A stretch of DNA of 6,665 nucleotides, from NCBI GenBank assembly GCA_023422555.1, contig JAFAGQ010000133.1, forward strand, positions 1 through 6,665, in the 5' to 3' direction. The position numbers and the translations under genes were made by a program. This DNA comes from Pseudomonadota bacterium. GTDB lineage: Bacteria; Pseudomonadota; Gammaproteobacteria; Burkholderiales; Burkholderiaceae_B. Under the pieces are notes generated by a model, which made no database searches, was not told the DNA's origin, and saw only the letters and a list, made by a program, of their open reading frames with translations. Within the stretch, counting starts at the first letter, position 1. Every line of letters starts with the position of its first letter. This document shows, one piece after another, positions 5,542 to 6,665 of the stretch.

Positions 5542-6665
5542 TTAACGCAAGGATTCGTAGATACGTTCCGCAAGTTCACGGGAAATACCTTCCACCGAGC
5601 GCAGATCGTCGATGCTGGCCGATGCCACACCCGAAAATCCGCCAAAGCGCGCCAGCAGTTTCTGTCGTCTTTTGGCACCGACGCCTTCAATTTCTTCCAG
5701 TCGCGACACATTGCGCGCCTTGGCGCGACGCGCGCGCATGCCCGTTATGGCAAAGCGATGGGCTTCATCACGCACCTGTGCCACCAGCATCAATGCCGCG
5801 GAACCCAGACCCAAGGCGACGGGCTCGCGCTCATCGGTAAATACCAAAGTCTCGAGCCCGACCTTGCGCCCTTCCCCTTTGGCAACCCCGACAATCACCC
5901 GGGTATCCAGGCCGAATTCAACAAATACCTGCCGCGCAATTTCCACCTGGCCCTTGCCTCCGTCAATCAATACAACGTCAGGCAATGGCGCCTCACCATC
6001 GGCCACTTTGGTGAACCGGCGGATCAGCACCTGACGCATCGCCGCATAGTCATCGGCTTCGGTGATTCCCGCGATGTTGTAGCGTCGATAAAGCGAAGGC
6101 TGCATATCGTGATGGTGGTAGACCACACAGGATGCCTGCGTGGCTTCACCCGAGGTATGGCTGATATCAAAGCACTCGATTCTCAGGGCATCCAGCGACT
6201 CGTCATCCGTATCCAGCGAAAGCAGCTCGGCCAGCGCACGGGTCCTTGCCGCACGCGAGGCAGATTCGGACAAGGTTCGCGCCAGCGAAAATTCGGCATT
6301 GCGCAGGGCCTGGTCCAGCCAGGTACGTCTGACGCCCTGAGGGCGGGTCTGAAGCCGGGTTTTGATGCGTGCAGGCTGCTGCTCATTGAGCAGCGCCAAG
6401 AGATTTTCATCGGCCAGGGCTTCAGAACAGATCAGAATCGGAGGTAACGGATTCTCCAGATAGTGCTGGGCAATGAAAGCGGTGAGCACATCGGCGCGGC
6501 TTTCCCCATCTGCCTGCGTCGGGAAGAAAGAACGATCGCCCAGATGGCGTCCACCGCGGACCATGGCCAGATTGACACAGGCTTTGTCTGCGGCCTGCGC
6601 CACTGCAATGATGTCCACATCGGTTTTGTCCACTTCTTCCATGGACTGCTGATGCAGCACTGTGG
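5542..6665 (-). CDS. uvrC: UvrABC system protein C, C-terminal part (runs off the window)
   Basis: About 374 codons of the 3' end are present; the start lies beyond the right edge, since UvrC is usually about 600 residues. UvrC joins the UvrB-DNA complex and makes both incisions flanking a lesion in nucleotide excision repair. The N-terminal GIY-YIG nuclease (3' incision) and the UvrB-binding UVR motif would lie outside the window. Present is the RNase H-like nuclease for 5' incision. Counting from the Met encoded at 6658-6660, ECFDISHTSGE (162-172) holds catalytic Asp165, EADDYAAM (201-208) a second acidic site, VLIDGGKGQ (230-238) Asp233, and DEAHRFAI (298-305) His301. A tandem helix-hairpin-helix DNA-binding domain follows (about 320-372: EGVGAKRRQKLLARFGG, then SVEGISRELAERI). 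All catalytic residues are present and the C-terminus is intact. It is upstream of pgsA in the same operon. Confidence 0.98.
   Translation of the reverse strand, partial: TVLHQQSMEEVDKTDVDIIAVAQAADKACVNLAMVRGGRHLGDRSFFPTQADGESRADVLTAFIAQHYLENPLPPILICSEALADENLLALLNEQQPARIKTRLQTRPQGVRRTWLDQALRNAEFSLARTLSESASRAARTRALAELLSLDTDDESLDALRIECFDISHTSGEATQASCVVYHHHDMQPSLYRRYNIAGITEADDYAAMRQVLIRRFTKVADGEAPLPDVVLIDGGKGQVEIARQVFVEFGLDTRVIVGVAKGEGRKVGLETLVFTDEREPVALGLGSAALMLVAQVRDEAHRFAITGMRARRAKARNVSRLEEIEGVGAKRRQKLLARFGGFSGVASASIDDLRSVEGISRELAERIYESLR

Noticed and set aside
5446..6447. 333-codon plus-strand ORF
   Set aside because: Antisense to uvrC and the start of pgsA, both identified by catalytic motifs; the length reflects GC-biased codon use on the opposite strand.

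Overview
The window looks like chromosomal DNA from a beta-proteobacterium, probably Burkholderiales and perhaps an Alcaligenaceae-type genome. This rests on the uvrC-pgsA gene order, the character of the proteins, a moderate-to-high GC content in the genes, and AT-rich intergenic DNA. The genus is an inference only. There are no insertion sequences, phage genes, CRISPR arrays or recognisable RNA genes.

Layout: positions 1-253 are a leader with a plausible sigma-70 promoter and three copies of a 13-bp direct repeat. They precede a TTG-started MltB-type lytic transglycosylase lipoprotein (254-1381, +). This gene converges, over a 40-bp gap, on aceA for isocitrate lyase (1422-2723, -). Upstream of aceA is a 513-bp gene-poor, partly very AT-rich stretch (2724-3236). 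It holds two perfect palindromes near the aceA promoter region and five tandem copies of a 15-bp repeat. Next is a 44-codon ORF for a single-span membrane protein with a good ribosome binding site (3237-3371, -). Then comes a minus-strand run: an MFS transporter with an Fsr-like signature (3525-4853), pgsA (4920-5492) and the 3' part of uvrC, which runs off the right edge (5542-6665). A strong stem-loop sits on the pgsA stop codon, between pgsA and the transporter gene.

Functionally the window is mostly housekeeping: peptidoglycan remodelling (MltB), the glyoxylate shunt (AceA), phosphatidylglycerol synthesis (PgsA) and nucleotide excision repair (UvrC). uvrC and pgsA are probably co-transcribed, possibly with the transporter gene. 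I see no clear new multi-gene system. The less ordinary parts are the small membrane protein, the 15-bp repeat block (open in one plus frame and all three minus frames), the two aceA palindromes and the pgsA stop-codon hairpin.
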